Positions 32,521 to 41,168 of a stretch of DNA of 64,000 nucleotides are shown here, in pieces; within the stretch, counting starts at the first letter, position 1; the number at the start of each line of letters is the position of its first letter. This DNA is from Mangrovibacterium marinum (GTDB lineage: Bacteria; Bacteroidota; Bacteroidia; Bacteroidales; Prolixibacteraceae): assembly GCF_003046625.1 (NCBI RefSeq), contig NZ_QAAD01000011.1, positions 85,583 through 149,582 on the forward strand, written 5' to 3'. The position numbers and the translations under genes were made by a program. The notes below the pieces were generated by a model that saw only the letters and a list, made by a program, of their open reading frames with translations, was not told where the DNA came from and did not search any database.

Positions 32521-32796
32521 CTATTTTCGTTTTAGGTTTCTGGCTGCCTGGTCGATGTTCACGCTTGTTTCGGATACAGGGCGCAGAATGGTTACTTTTA
32601 CATATTCGTTCATTAAATCCTCGGCAGGAATAGCGCCTCCTGCTGTTTGCACGTGCAAAACCGGCTGTTCGTCCTCCTCTTCAAAGCCATGTGTGCGCTT
32701 GTGAAAAATCGGTTTGTTGATAATCGTGCAGATGTAGCCGGCACTCTCGAAGAATGCTTTCAGTTCGTTATCGGTTATGTGTGTGCGTAGTATCAT
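32521..32796 (-). CDS. Small early phage protein, unknown
   Basis: 91 residues, MILRTHITDNELKAFFESAG at the start, with a mixed alpha/beta pattern and a basic C-terminus (DQAARNLKRK). It overlaps the gene upstream by 29 nt. No motif recognised. Confidence 0.6.
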   Translation of the reverse strand: MILRTHITDNELKAFFESAGYICTIINKPIFHKRTHGFEEEDEQPVLHVQTAGGAIPAEDLMNEYVKVTILRPVSETSVNIDQAARNLKRK

Positions 32797-33007
32797 CTTT
32801 TAAAAATTCAAGGCCCGCTGACGGGTCGGTAAATTTCCCGTTTATGCGGTTGTTAATAACTTCGAGCTTATAGTTTACTAAGCTGTATTTTCGCCATATT
32901 TCGGGGTCAAAGCCGGCATTAAGCTGGCTGATCAGCTGCTCTTGTTTCTGCTCTAAATCCGAACGTCTTGACGTTAGGGATGCAGATTGCTCCGTTTTCA
33001 TACTCAT
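32768..33007 (-). CDS. Small early phage protein, unknown
   Basis: 79 residues, charged and helical in the first half (SRRSDLEQKQEQLISQLNAG), with a basic end. Overlaps both neighbours (89 nt with the previous and 29 nt with the next gene), so one of these starts may be further downstream; ATG at 33001 is an alternative. Function unknown. Confidence 0.5.
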   Translation of the reverse strand: MSMKTEQSASLTSRRSDLEQKQEQLISQLNAGFDPEIWRKYSLVNYKLEVINNRINGKFTDPSAGLEFLKDDTTHTHNR

Positions 33008-33422
33008 TTATAATCTCCTCCATTAGGTTAGTTTTTGGAATGGCACCCATAAAAGTGAGTGTCAGAAATAGCTCTTCTCGATCGACACACTGACGAACAA
33101 CTTGCTTGTCGGCCTCAGCCCAAAAGCGATAGGCAAACCAAAGCTGCATATGAGCTGATGTAAACATGATGCTGATCAATTCGGAAGGTGTAAGCACTTT
33201 GAATGCTTGAATTTTACCGTAAGCGGCAATCATTTTGTTTGTTTGCGAGCCGAATGTTAAACGCTCCTTAAACATGTCCATATAGCTACAAAAGCACTCA
33301 AATGTATATTCGTAAAGCTCATCGCTGCTCATATTTTCGAGCTGAGCAAACCGCTGTACGGTCTTTGACTTGTCTAGTATTTCGTTAAATCGTGTCATGG
33401 TGTTCGTGTTTTGGTAAGACAT
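32919..33422 (-). CDS. Early phage protein, unknown
   Basis: 167 residues starting MSYQNTNTMTRFNEILDKSK; ATG at 33398 (MTRFNEI) is an alternative start. Mostly helical with several aromatics (HMQLWFAYRFWAEADKQVVR). No recognised domain. It lies between the MuB-like region and the small ORFs. Confidence 0.6.
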   Translation of the reverse strand: MSYQNTNTMTRFNEILDKSKTVQRFAQLENMSSDELYEYTFECFCSYMDMFKERLTFGSQTNKMIAAYGKIQAFKVLTPSELISIMFTSAHMQLWFAYRFWAEADKQVVRQCVDREELFLTLTFMGAIPKTNLMEEIINEYENGAICIPNVKTFGFRAETRAADQPA

Positions 33423-33573
33423 ACATTTCGGTTGGCATAGGAGCCTTTAGCGGCAGAATAACGGCAACGATATCGCCAATGGCATAGCCGGCTTTAGCTT
33501 CCTCGGCCAAAGCTGAACACATACCATCGATTCGGCTATTCCACACGACTTTTATTTTAACCGGCTGGTCCAT
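33385..33573 (-). CDS. Small early phage protein after the MuB-like ATPase
   Basis: 62 residues starting MDQPVKIKVVWNSRIDGMCS. The ATG overlaps the ATPase stop (TAATG), indicating coupled translation. A hydrophobic segment (GDIVAVILPLKAPM) is too short for certainty as a membrane helix. Function unknown. Confidence 0.6.
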   Translation of the reverse strand: MDQPVKIKVVWNSRIDGMCSALAEEAKAGYAIGDIVAVILPLKAPMPTEMYVLPKHEHHDTI

Positions 33574-34487
33574 TAGCAGGCCTCCTTTTTGATTCGGATC
33601 TTAATGACTTCGCGCTTGACCGTGCGGAGGTCTTTCAATCCGTTCAGGCAAATTGTGCGGATAATATCCTGGCGCGAATTGCGGTCGCTTATGCCATTGG
33701 CATCGAGTAGTGAATGCGCCATTTCAATCAAAAACTGCCGCCGCTCTTCGGGTTCAACAGGTACTATTTTGGTGAACTTCTTGCCGAAGCGGCTGAAAAC
33801 CTCGGTAAAACCAACTTTACGAACAGCTTCGCCACGTTCAATCTTCTTTTTCAGACCATCTGCACCAACCAGATAAAAGCCGCATTGGCCTTCGAGGTTG
33901 TTGTACATGCGCTTTAGCTCCAAAAATGCTTTATCCTCGAGGTCTCCGGCCTCGTCCAGTATTAATAGCGGGCGATCGATCAGCCCAAGCACATACATGG
34001 CGCTCTCGAAAAGATCGTCGATCTTTCCATCGGCGTTGATGCCAACAGCGCGGGCAATAGCACGAACAAAGCGGATGCGGGTGCGGCAGTTCGAGCAGTC
34101 GATGTAATAAACATGTGGGTTTGTTGCTGCAAACGCCTTGCAAGCGTAGGTTTTGCCAACGCCTGCATCGTCGCACAGAATTGCAGTGAACGAGTAGTTC
34201 TTGCAAGCATTTAACTGGGCATCGATTTGGCGTTTAACATTCGTTTGAGCCGTTTTCCATTCTAATTCAGCCTTGCGGGTGAAATCAACGAGGCGGGCAA
34301 ACTTGATCCACTTCATGTCGCCAACCAGATGGGGCTGTTCTTTCCATTTTTCGCCGCGGATGTTCGACATATCGGCCGGGCTCATCTCATTTGCTCTGGC
34401 AAAAGCTGCCTGGCTTAATCCGCTGGTCTCTTGCCGTTCGACCAGGCGTTTACCAATTGTTTCTTTTTCGGTTAATGTAAAAATCAT
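33573..34487 (-). CDS. MuB-like AAA ATPase (target-capture protein)
   Basis: 304 residues from the ATG at 34487, 10 nt after the transposase stop; a longer frame to 34586 overlaps the transposase. The N-terminal helical region contains an HTH-like motif (SGLSQAAFARANEMSPADM). CDDAGVGKT at about 105-113 is the Walker A, and LLILDEAGD is the Walker B. The layout fits Mu B, which activates the transposase and delivers target DNA. Coupled to both neighbours. Confidence 0.9.
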   Translation of the reverse strand: MIFTLTEKETIGKRLVERQETSGLSQAAFARANEMSPADMSNIRGEKWKEQPHLVGDMKWIKFARLVDFTRKAELEWKTAQTNVKRQIDAQLNACKNYSFTAILCDDAGVGKTYACKAFAATNPHVYYIDCSNCRTRIRFVRAIARAVGINADGKIDDLFESAMYVLGLIDRPLLILDEAGDLEDKAFLELKRMYNNLEGQCGFYLVGADGLKKKIERGEAVRKVGFTEVFSRFGKKFTKIVPVEPEERRQFLIEMAHSLLDANGISDRNSRQDIIRTICLNGLKDLRTVKREVIKIRIKKEAC

Positions 34488-34497
34488 AGTTTTGCAA

Positions 34498-36726
34498 TTA
34501 GAGATTATCAATAGCGGCTGCCTCCGGGTCGTATCCGTCAAAATCTTTCCGGTTGCGGCTGCTGTTATTTTCATTTTCAAATTCATTTTTCACGTTCACG
34601 CTTACCGGGCTATTCTGATTCATCCCCGATTCCATTTCGGCGTTATAGCTTTCCTTGCTGTAATTCTTATCGGTTACAGCAATGTTGTAGGAGTCGAGCA
34701 AACCGGCATTCAACAGATCGGCTGTTTGGCTCGCTTTTTGCTCAAAATCGTCGGCTTGCTCCAGCTGTATGCGCTGGCGCTTTTGATGGTGCCCGATGGC
34801 ATAGTCGGTATGCTCGTTACTTTCGGCATGCGATTGAACGGCCTTTTGGGCCACTTTGCAAGTGCACAAATACTTTCCTTCGAGCGTGTACAGGTCGGCT
34901 GCTTCGTAGTCCCAGACAACCGAAAGCTTTGCATCGGGCTTATAGCCGGTAGCTTTTGCAATTTTCTCGGCCATTCCGGTGAAGTATTCCGGGATCTCGA
35001 ATTTATACAGCTGATCAGCCTTCCAAACTTCCACAAAGCCACGCATTCGGGTTATCTCAACCGCTGTACGGTAGGCAAACACACTACGCAGCTGACGATC
35101 GTCCATTGGTTTGCAGTCGGGGTGTTTCATTTCGAAGCGTTGAGCAGGCGTAGAGCCGTCGCGCATCTTCTTATTGTTGAAATCGGCAATAATGCGCGCC
35201 ATTTGCAGCACGGCTTCCTCGTAAGTTGGCAATACTTCGTTGTTGGGGATGAAATCGGGGTTGGCCTGATTGTCAATTCCGGCAATCCACGATGTACGCA
35301 GAAAGTTATTAAAGCGTTTAAGCGTCTTTTTAAAGAGACGGAACTGGGTCTCGGCAGGGTTGGCCTGCGAGTTGTGCGCCCTAATTGTGCGTACCTTGTT
35401 AAAGATTGACGATAGCAGATCCTTGCTTTCTTCGCTTGTAAATGCCCCGTGATTATCGGTTACAACTTCAAACATGGTTTGATAACCACCCGACTCGATG
35501 GCCATTTTAACGGCCTGCTCGGTCATGCGTGGTGTTTCGTTGTGTAACCCTTCTTTTGCAGGAGCCCAACCGGCGATATAGCGGCTAGCCACATCACTAA
35601 TCAGGATCACATAAAGGTTCATTCGTCGGCAAGTGCCGTCCTTGTCGTAGTATTTATAGGCTACCGTTGCCGAACCATCGGCAGCAAACAGCGAGTGTGC
35701 ATACTTCAGGTGTTCGCTCGGAACGTAGGTCAGGAATTGCTTATTATAGTAGTCCTCACCGTGGCGAGCTTTAGCTGTGCGCAGCTGGGTGTCGAACCGG
35801 CTGCAATACTGCGTAAATGTGCGGTAGGCCATTGGTTCGTCGGTTGAAAATTCGGCTAAATCTTCTTTGTACTCTTCCCAAAGCGGCAGTAAATCTTCTT
35901 TTTGCGGGTTACCCGGATTCATGTACAAATTGAACATGATGGCCTCGTGGATATCGAAAGGAAGCTCCTCGCCGGTTACCGTATCAACCAGCTTGAACTT
36001 GCCAACCTTGCGTCGGTTGTCGTTGCCATACTTGCCAGATATGAAGTAGTTGCGCTGACGATCGTCGCCAACAGCCGGATAAAGGCTTATTTTTTTGCGC
36101 AGTGATTTAACCGTGTTTATGCGTAAACCTTCAAGCTCCTTGCCCTGAATTATCTCCGTGCATACATTGTAGAAATCTTCTTTCCGCTTAAGCCCGAAGC
36201 GCTTAAAGCGGCCTCCCTCGGTGTAAACCGAGATCATATCGCACCAAGCTTTTGCCTCGGCCAGCTGTTTGGCTTTATCCTGGTTAAATGTTGGCTCCGA
36301 CGAGTAACAGAAGTAAGTTATATCGTCGTTACTGAAAAAATCGGCAACGCGGGCCTGTATGTCTTTTTTAATTCGATCTGAAAGGTCTGATTTTGACTTT
36401 ATGTCGAGTTCACGCATCGCCTTTAACAGATCGCTATCGGATGGCAGTTGGTCGCGGTAAAATTTCGGAGCTCGGTTTGGTATGCGATTCACAGCATAGT
36501 AGAAAAATCCATTTTGCTTCGACCATCGCCAGGAGCTGCCGCTATCCGGTAGAATGTCGAATTTTTGCTGTGATGGCGGCAATGATGATTTATATTCTGA
36601 TCGCACCTTACGAAGGTGGTTCTCGCTCATGTGGCAAAAGTCAAGGAGCAACCGATGGTTTACCCATACGGTTGTTCCTCCTTGCTCTGATCGTGCTAAT
36701 ATGTCGCCTGGTTGAAAAATCATCAT
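34498..36726 (-). CDS. MuA-like DDE transposase
   Basis: 742 residues. Catalytic triad visible as D350 (FAADGSAT), D424 (VVTDNHGAF) and E459 (NPAETQF), a D...D-35-E arrangement. The N-terminal 340 residues hold DNA-binding domains (end recognition), and the C-terminal 280 residues form the beta barrel and MuB-contact region, in the Mu order. It joins phage ends to target DNA and drives both integration and replicative transposition. No truncation or stop is seen, so the enzyme appears intact. Confidence 0.95.
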   Translation of the reverse strand: MMIFQPGDILARSEQGGTTVWVNHRLLLDFCHMSENHLRKVRSEYKSSLPPSQQKFDILPDSGSSWRWSKQNGFFYYAVNRIPNRAPKFYRDQLPSDSDLLKAMRELDIKSKSDLSDRIKKDIQARVADFFSNDDITYFCYSSEPTFNQDKAKQLAEAKAWCDMISVYTEGGRFKRFGLKRKEDFYNVCTEIIQGKELEGLRINTVKSLRKKISLYPAVGDDRQRNYFISGKYGNDNRRKVGKFKLVDTVTGEELPFDIHEAIMFNLYMNPGNPQKEDLLPLWEEYKEDLAEFSTDEPMAYRTFTQYCSRFDTQLRTAKARHGEDYYNKQFLTYVPSEHLKYAHSLFAADGSATVAYKYYDKDGTCRRMNLYVILISDVASRYIAGWAPAKEGLHNETPRMTEQAVKMAIESGGYQTMFEVVTDNHGAFTSEESKDLLSSIFNKVRTIRAHNSQANPAETQFRLFKKTLKRFNNFLRTSWIAGIDNQANPDFIPNNEVLPTYEEAVLQMARIIADFNNKKMRDGSTPAQRFEMKHPDCKPMDDRQLRSVFAYRTAVEITRMRGFVEVWKADQLYKFEIPEYFTGMAEKIAKATGYKPDAKLSVVWDYEAADLYTLEGKYLCTCKVAQKAVQSHAESNEHTDYAIGHHQKRQRIQLEQADDFEQKASQTADLLNAGLLDSYNIAVTDKNYSKESYNAEMESGMNQNSPVSVNVKNEFENENNSSRNRKDFDGYDPEAAAIDNL

Positions 36727-36760
36727 CGGGGAAATTGGTTAAGCGTTTGCTTCAGTCATT

Positions 36761-36958
36761 CTAGTTTTTAGGCTCAAGGATGGTCAATAGCTCATTCGCC
36801 TTTTTGATCACCTTCATTGCTAAAGGAGATTTTCGCTTTAGCTTTCGCTTGCCGTGAATGATTTGAGAAACATATTCACGCGTGCACCCAACTGATTCGG
36901 CTATTTTTTTAAAACTTCCTCTCAGTGTCTCAATTTGCTTTTTGTTAAAATCTGCCAT
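36761..36958 (-). CDS. Small HTH regulator (Ner/Cro-like)
   Basis: 65 residues. FKKIAESVGCTREYVSQIIH is a Cro/CI-type HTH, followed by a basic segment (GKRKLKRKSPLAMKVIKKAN). It is the first gene of the leftward early operon and faces the repressor across 78 nt, the position of Mu ner. It probably represses the repressor or early promoter to commit to lytic growth. Confidence 0.8.
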   Translation of the reverse strand: MADFNKKQIETLRGSFKKIAESVGCTREYVSQIIHGKRKLKRKSPLAMKVIKKANELLTILEPKN

Positions 36959-37036
36959 ATCTTCGGTTCACGTTTATAGATACAAATATTGTGTATTTGC
37001 TTCACAAACACAAATAAAAACGTGAATTAATTTCAC
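36959..37036. promoter_or_regulatory. Divergent early/repressor control region with inverted repeats
   Basis: 78 nt between the repressor and the Ner-like gene. TTCACGTTT (36967-36975) and AAACGTGAA (37018-37026) are inverted copies 42 nt apart; CAAATA/TATTTG (36983-36999) forms a smaller palindrome. These are operator candidates for the S24 repressor. TGTATTTG (36992-36999) approximates a -7 element on the + strand. Confidence 0.5.
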
Positions 37037-37876
37037 ATGAAAAACCAAATAAGCACTAATTTAAAGTACCTCAGATTGTTGTGCGGTCTTAATCAGACTG
37101 AGTTTGGCAATAAATTCGGCCTATCGAGGGATAATATAGCCTCTTACGAGCGTGGATCGGAGCCAAAAATAACTGCACTAACGAAGATTGTGGAGTATTT
37201 TCACATTTCGTATGAGGATTTAATTCACACTGATATTGAAAATTCGAAAAGTATAGAAATTGTTACTTCTGATTTTGGCGAATTAAAAACGAAAAGTACG
37301 GAAATTGTTACGGTTGAAAACCGTAACAAAAACAGTAACATTTTTGACGAAAACGAAAAGTTAAAAAAAGATTACTCTTTTGATAAGGGTAATATACATG
37401 AGTTGTTCCAGGATGACATGCAAACCTACCATCTACAGTCCGACTATAAGTTGGAGCGACAACGCATACCTTTGTTCGACGTAGAGGCTACTGCTGGTAT
37501 TGTTCCGCTGTTTAGCGATACTGCAAGCGCAAAGCCTATTGACTTTATTACAATACCTAATCTGCCTAAATGCGACGGCGCAATACATGTCACTGGAGAT
37601 AGCATGTATCCACTGCTTAAAAGTGGTGATATAGTTCTATATAAGAAGATTAACGATATCGAGAATAATATATTTTGGGGCGAAATGTACCTGGTTTCTG
37701 TCGATTTGGAGGGTGAAGAGTACATTACAGTGAAGTACATCCAAAAGAGCGAAAAGCCCGGACATATAAAGCTTGTGAGCCACAATCAGCACCATAGCGA
37801 TAAAGAGGTTCACATTTCGAAGGTTCGTGCATTAGCGTTTGTAAAGGCATCAATAAGGATAAACTCAATGGCATAA
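37037..37876 (+). CDS. S24-family phage repressor (XRE HTH plus LexA-like peptidase)
   Basis: 279 residues. N-terminal XRE HTH (LNQTEFGNKFGLSRDNIASY) at about 18-50, a variable linker, then a LexA/CI-type peptidase domain with a cleavage-site-like TAG (VEATAGIVPLF), catalytic Ser189 in GDSMYP and Lys233 in ITVKYI. It likely maintains lysogeny and self-cleaves upon DNA damage. Transcription runs toward the phage end and into the severed accB. No terminator-like hairpin is seen in 37877-38069. Confidence 0.9.
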   Translation: MKNQISTNLKYLRLLCGLNQTEFGNKFGLSRDNIASYERGSEPKITALTKIVEYFHISYEDLIHTDIENSKSIEIVTSDFGELKTKSTEIVTVENRNKNSNIFDENEKLKKDYSFDKGNIHELFQDDMQTYHLQSDYKLERQRIPLFDVEATAGIVPLFSDTASAKPIDFITIPNLPKCDGAIHVTGDSMYPLLKSGDIVLYKKINDIENNIFWGEMYLVSVDLEGEEYITVKYIQKSEKPGHIKLVSHNQHHSDKEVHISKVRALAFVKASIRINSMA

Positions 37877-38049
37877 ACTGCCGCATTAAATCTTAGCAAT
37901 TAACCTTTGTTCCCAACTAATTAACTTTTTATAAGTCTTAAATGGTAGTTAAATGGTAGATATTGGCACCTATCTTTTTGGACATCAATCAGCTATGTAG
38001 TCACAAACCTTTATAATTCAATGCATTTCAAAGAGTAATATTCTTTCTA

Positions 38050-38069
38050 CTTTTCGTTATGCCCCTTAT
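38050..38069 (-). repeat. Prophage terminal inverted repeat, early (right) end
   Basis: Reverse complement ATAAGGGGCATAACGAAAA matches the other end at 16 of 19 bases. The stretch 37877-38049 is AT-rich with repeated AAATGGTAG units (about 37940-37960), which could be accessory transposase sites. Confidence 0.75.
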
Positions 38070-38074
38070 ACCGC
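38070..38074. repeat. Target-site duplication ACCGC, right copy
   Basis: Second copy of the 5-bp duplication. The bases following it (GTTGCCAAAGTC) continue accB in frame with the fragment ending at 5070. Confidence 0.8.
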
Positions 38075-38089
38075 GTTGCCAAAGTCAAA

Positions 38090-38554
38090 GTGCTCAATCA
38101 GAACGAAAATTTGCTCGAAATCGACGTTGACGGCCGCGTCTACCGGCTTGATTTAATGCACAACGACGAGGGTACTTTTTCAATTTTGGAAAATAACCGT
38201 TCGCACAACATCACCCTGGTGCCGGGCAACAAACCCAAGTCGTACACGGCTTATACCCTTTATCAAACCTACGACCTGGAAGTGATTGATGCCGAAGCCC
38301 GCTACATCCGCAACCGGGGTGAAGCGACCTTAGCCAACAGCGACAAAAAAATCACCGCGCCCATGCCCGGGAAAATCGTTCAGGTTTTGGCCGAAGTGGG
38401 GCAACCGATCCGAAAAGGAGAAACAGCTGTGATTATCTCGGCCATGAAAATGGAAAGCGAGTACAAGGCAGCGGTTGACGGTGTAATTAAAAAAGTAAAC
38501 ATCAAAGCAGGCGACACGGTTGACACCAACCAGGTGTTGGTGGAAATTGACTAA
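38090..38554 (+). pseudogene. accB: accB biotin carboxyl carrier protein, 3' part separated from its start
   Basis: The host frame resumes at 38075 (VAKVKVLNQ). The first possible start after the phage end is a GTG at 38090, which would give a protein of 154 residues lacking about the first 15. The C-terminal biotinyl domain is complete: MPGKIVQVLAEVGQPIRKGE, the biotin-accepting lysine in SAMKMES, and the closing AGDTVDTNQVLVEID. If it is translated from GTG it may still be biotinylated; otherwise the carboxylase is inactive. It ends 71 nt before the carboxyltransferase. Confidence 0.8.
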
Positions 38555-38625
38555 GCAGGTGATTGTGGCTGGACCATGCCCCTGCCATACCCAACAATTG
38601 TTGTCTGAAACAAAATGAAAAAACG

Positions 38626-40161
38626 ATGGATTTAAAAGCAAAATTTGAGCATTTCGAACAAATAAATCAACAAGCAGAACTCGGTGGAGGACGCGAACGC
38701 ATCGAGAAACAACACTCCGCCGGGAAAAAAACCGCCCGCGAGCGAATCCTGGAGCTGCTCGACCCGGGCACCTTCAACGAAATTGATAAGCTGGTAACTC
38801 ACCGGGCGACCGATTTCGGGATGGAGAAAAACAAAATACCGGGCGATGGCGTTGTTACCGGCTACGGAAAAATTAACGGCCGGCTGGTCTACATTTATGC
38901 GCAGGACTTCACCGTTTTTGGGGGCAGCATGAGCCGTACCAACGCCGACAAAATCGTGAAGATCCAGAATCTTGCGGTAAAAATGGGCAAACCCCTGATT
39001 GGCTTGAACGACTCGGGGGGTGCGCGCATTCAGGAAGGTGTGCAGTCGCTGGCCGGCTATGCCGACATCTTCTACAATAATGTGCTGTCGAGCGGTGTAA
39101 TCCCTCAAATCAGTGTGATCTTAGGACCTTGTGCCGGTGGTGCCGTTTACTCGCCTGCCCTCACCGACTTCATCTTTATGGTGAATGAGAAAAGTTACAT
39201 GTTTGTAACCGGGCCCGACGTGATCAGAACCGTGACCCACGAAGATGTAACCCAGGAGGAATTGGGTGGCGCTGTGACACACAGCAGCAAAAGCGGGGTG
39301 ACTCATTTCACCGGCGACGATGAAGAACAAACCCTGATGATGGTGCGCGAGCTGATGAGCTTCATCCCGCTCAACAATATGGAAGAAGCGCAGGAGGTTC
39401 CCTGCACCGACCCCATCGACCGCGAAGACGAAGAGCTGAACAGCATTGTGCCGGCCGACCCCAACAGACCCTACGACATGAAAGACATCATCTATAAAAT
39501 TGTAGACGATGAACATTTTATGGAAGTGCAACCGCACTATGCCACCAACATTATTGTGGGCTTTGCGCGCTTTGGTGGCCGCTCGGTCGGTATTGTTGCC
39601 AACCAGCCGGCCAGCTATGCGGGGGTGCTCGACATTAACTCGTCGGCTAAAGCAGCACGTTTTGTGCGTTTCTGCGACGCTTTCAACATTCCGCTGGTTA
39701 CGCTGGTCGATGTTCCGGGCTTCCTGCCGGGCACTCAGCAGGAATTTGGCGGTATCATTAAGCACGGTGCCAAGCTGCTGTACGCCTTTGCTGAGGCAAC
39801 CGTGCCCAAAATCACCCTGATTACCCGCAAAGCTTACGGTGGCGCTTACGATGTGATGTCGAGCAAGCATATTGGCGCCGACATCAACTACGCCTATCCC
39901 ACGGCCGAGATTGCCGTAATGGGACCGGAAGGCGCCATCAATATTCTTCGCCGCGATATTAAAACCGAAGAAGAAAAAGCACAGGCCGTGGAGCAATACC
40001 GCGACACCTTTGCCAACCCGTACCGGGCGGCATCGCTGGGCTATATCGACGAGATTATTTACCCGAAAGATACGCGTAAGAAAATCATCAGCGCGCTGGA
40101 TATGACGCACAACAAGCGCAAATCGAATCTTCCGCGGAAACACGGTAACATTCCGTTGTAA
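38626..40161 (+). CDS. Propionyl-CoA (methylmalonyl-CoA-type) carboxyltransferase beta subunit
   Basis: 511 residues from the ATG at 38626; a longer frame from 38563 lacks a sensible start. [20 protein letters not shown] and [13 protein letters not shown] are oxyanion/CoA-binding signatures of the biotin-dependent carboxyltransferase family, and [20 protein letters not shown] closes the second half. It moves the carboxyl group from biotin to propionyl-CoA (or decarboxylates in the reverse reaction, as MmdA). Cut off from the operon promoter by the prophage, so expression must come from the phage repressor transcript or a local promoter. Confidence 0.93.
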   Translation: MDLKAKFEHFEQINQQAELGGGRERIEKQHSAGKKTARERILELLDPGTFNEIDKLVTHRATDFGMEKNKIPGDGVVTGYGKINGRLVYIYAQDFTVFGGSMSRTNADKIVKIQNLAVKMGKPLIGLNDSGGARIQEGVQSLAGYADIFYNNVLSSGVIPQISVILGPCAGGAVYSPALTDFIFMVNEKSYMFVTGPDVIRTVTHEDVTQEELGGAVTHSSKSGVTHFTGDDEEQTLMMVRELMSFIPLNNMEEAQEVPCTDPIDREDEELNSIVPADPNRPYDMKDIIYKIVDDEHFMEVQPHYATNIIVGFARFGGRSVGIVANQPASYAGVLDINSSAKAARFVRFCDAFNIPLVTLVDVPGFLPGTQQEFGGIIKHGAKLLYAFAEATVPKITLITRKAYGGAYDVMSSKHIGADINYAYPTAEIAVMGPEGAINILRRDIKTEEEKAQAVEQYRDTFANPYRAASLGYIDEIIYPKDTRKKIISALDMTHNKRKSNLPRKHGNIPL

Positions 40162-40356
40162 TACCCACCATCGCCTCACCGGAAACGATTGGGCTTCCGG
40201 CAATGAATCGCCAACAGGATATTCGGCACCATTCCGGGTATCCTGTTGTTGTTCATCGTTCACCTTCCGTTTCTATTTCAGTTCAGCAATCAATTTCGCC
40301 GGTTACCGATGTTGCGGGTCGGCTACAAGGCAGGGACGCTGGAAACAGCTTCAACC

Positions 40357-40460
40357 GGCTTCCCTACGGCGTAGCGAACAAAAAAGCAGCTTCGACTGGC
40401 TTCCCTACGGCGTAGCGAACAAAAAAGCAGCTTCGACTGGCTTCCCTACGGCGTAGGGAC
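40357..40460. repeat. 41-bp tandem repeat, about 2.5 copies
   Basis: The unit beginning GGCTTCCCTACGGCGTAG recurs at 40357, 40398 and 40439, 41 bp apart. Each contains a short palindrome (CCTACGGCGTAGG-like). Noncoding. The surrounding 40162-41168 has no gene; see the neighbouring repeat entries. Confidence 0.85.
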
Positions 40461-40485
40461 ACTGGAAACACCTTTGACCGCAAAC

Positions 40486-40622
40486 GTTTTTTGTAATCTA
40501 CCTGTAGCTTCCGGATTCCCCCGCTCTGCTCGCAGAGAGGGGACAGAATTGAATCGATCCGCCAGGATTGGTTCATTTCAGGGGAGAGTTAAAAAGGGGC
40601 CTTTGTGTTTGTTGTGAAAGTC
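40486..40622 (+). repeat. 137-bp direct repeat, copy 1
   Basis: Near-identical to 40932-41068 (offset 446). It contains the hairpin CCCCCGCTCTGCTCGCAGAGAGGGG. Intergenic; unknown role. Confidence 0.85.
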
Positions 40623-40696
40623 TACTACGGGTGATGCGCCTGCTTTTTCGATTTCTACCTTTGATCAACAAGGAACTTTGTCCTACCGGACGGGGT

Positions 40697-40850
40697 TTCA
40701 TTTTCCAGCAATGGCTTTTAGCCATTCAATTTGGGTAGCACCAAAGGCAGCACGAAGATTCTCCCGTCCCGTACGGGACGGAATTTTACCCACGGAAATG
40801 CCAAAGCTACCCAAATTGCATCCCTCCGGGATTACAGGAAGCTTTTCGTT
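40697..40850. repeat. Dispersed GGGTAGCAC...CCCTCCGGGAT repeat, copy 1
   Basis: TTTGGGTAGCAC followed by the palindrome CCCGTCCCGTACGGGACGG and ending in GCATCCCTCCGGGATT is shared with 54713-54985 and 63133-63400. This copy is shorter and more diverged. Confidence 0.8.
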
Positions 40851-40931
40851 TGATTCCGGTCTTAATAAAAAAGGCCAACCGGTTCCCAACTTTTTGGCAA
40901 TGATCGAACGTCATTCTTATGCGTTGATGGT

Positions 40932-41068
40932 GTTTTTTGTAATCTACCTGTAGCTTCTGGATTCCCCCGCTCTGCTCGCAGAGAGGGGACAGAATTGAAT
41001 CGATCCGCCAGGATTGGTTCATTTCAGGGGAGAGTGAAAAAGGAGCCTTTGTGTTTTTTGTGAAAGTC
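40932..41068 (+). repeat. 137-bp direct repeat, copy 2
   Basis: Second copy of 40486-40622 with a few substitutions (CTTCTGG for CTTCCGG, GAGTGAAAAAGGAG for GAGTTAAAAAGGGG). The dispersed GGGTAGCAC element lies between the two copies, so the block may have formed by insertion or duplication. Confidence 0.85.
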
Positions 41069-41168
41069 ACTTCGGGGAGTCGCGGCCCTGCGGTTTTACA
41101 CATTTTTCGTATTTTCGGGCTCGCAAACTAATTTTCAAAATCAGCATCACAACCAACAATCCAGTACG

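Larger units (their letters stand above)
5071..38069 (-). mobile_element. Mu-like transposable prophage (~33.0 kb) inserted in accB, with a DGR
   Basis: Boundaries come from three agreeing observations: the accB frame is broken exactly here, ACCGC flanks both sides, and the terminal bases form an imperfect inverted repeat. Content supports a Mu-like phage: S24 repressor, small HTH protein, D-D-35-E transposase, AAA ATPase directly after it, DUF3164, Mu gp28/gp29/F/G/gp36-like head genes, tape measure and tail genes. The early end is at the right (about 38.0 kb), so the element is in reverse orientation. No gene looks obviously broken, so it could be active. The combination with a diversity-generating retroelement recalls the Bacteroides Hankyphage. 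Confidence 0.93.

Noticed and set aside
34273..35409. 378-codon + strand frame within the transposase region
   Set aside because: Antisense shadow of the transposase and ATPase; the translation is not protein-like in domain terms.
39121..40263. 380-codon minus-strand frame opposite the carboxyltransferase
   Set aside because: Antisense shadow of a well-conserved gene; high GC at third positions produces such frames.
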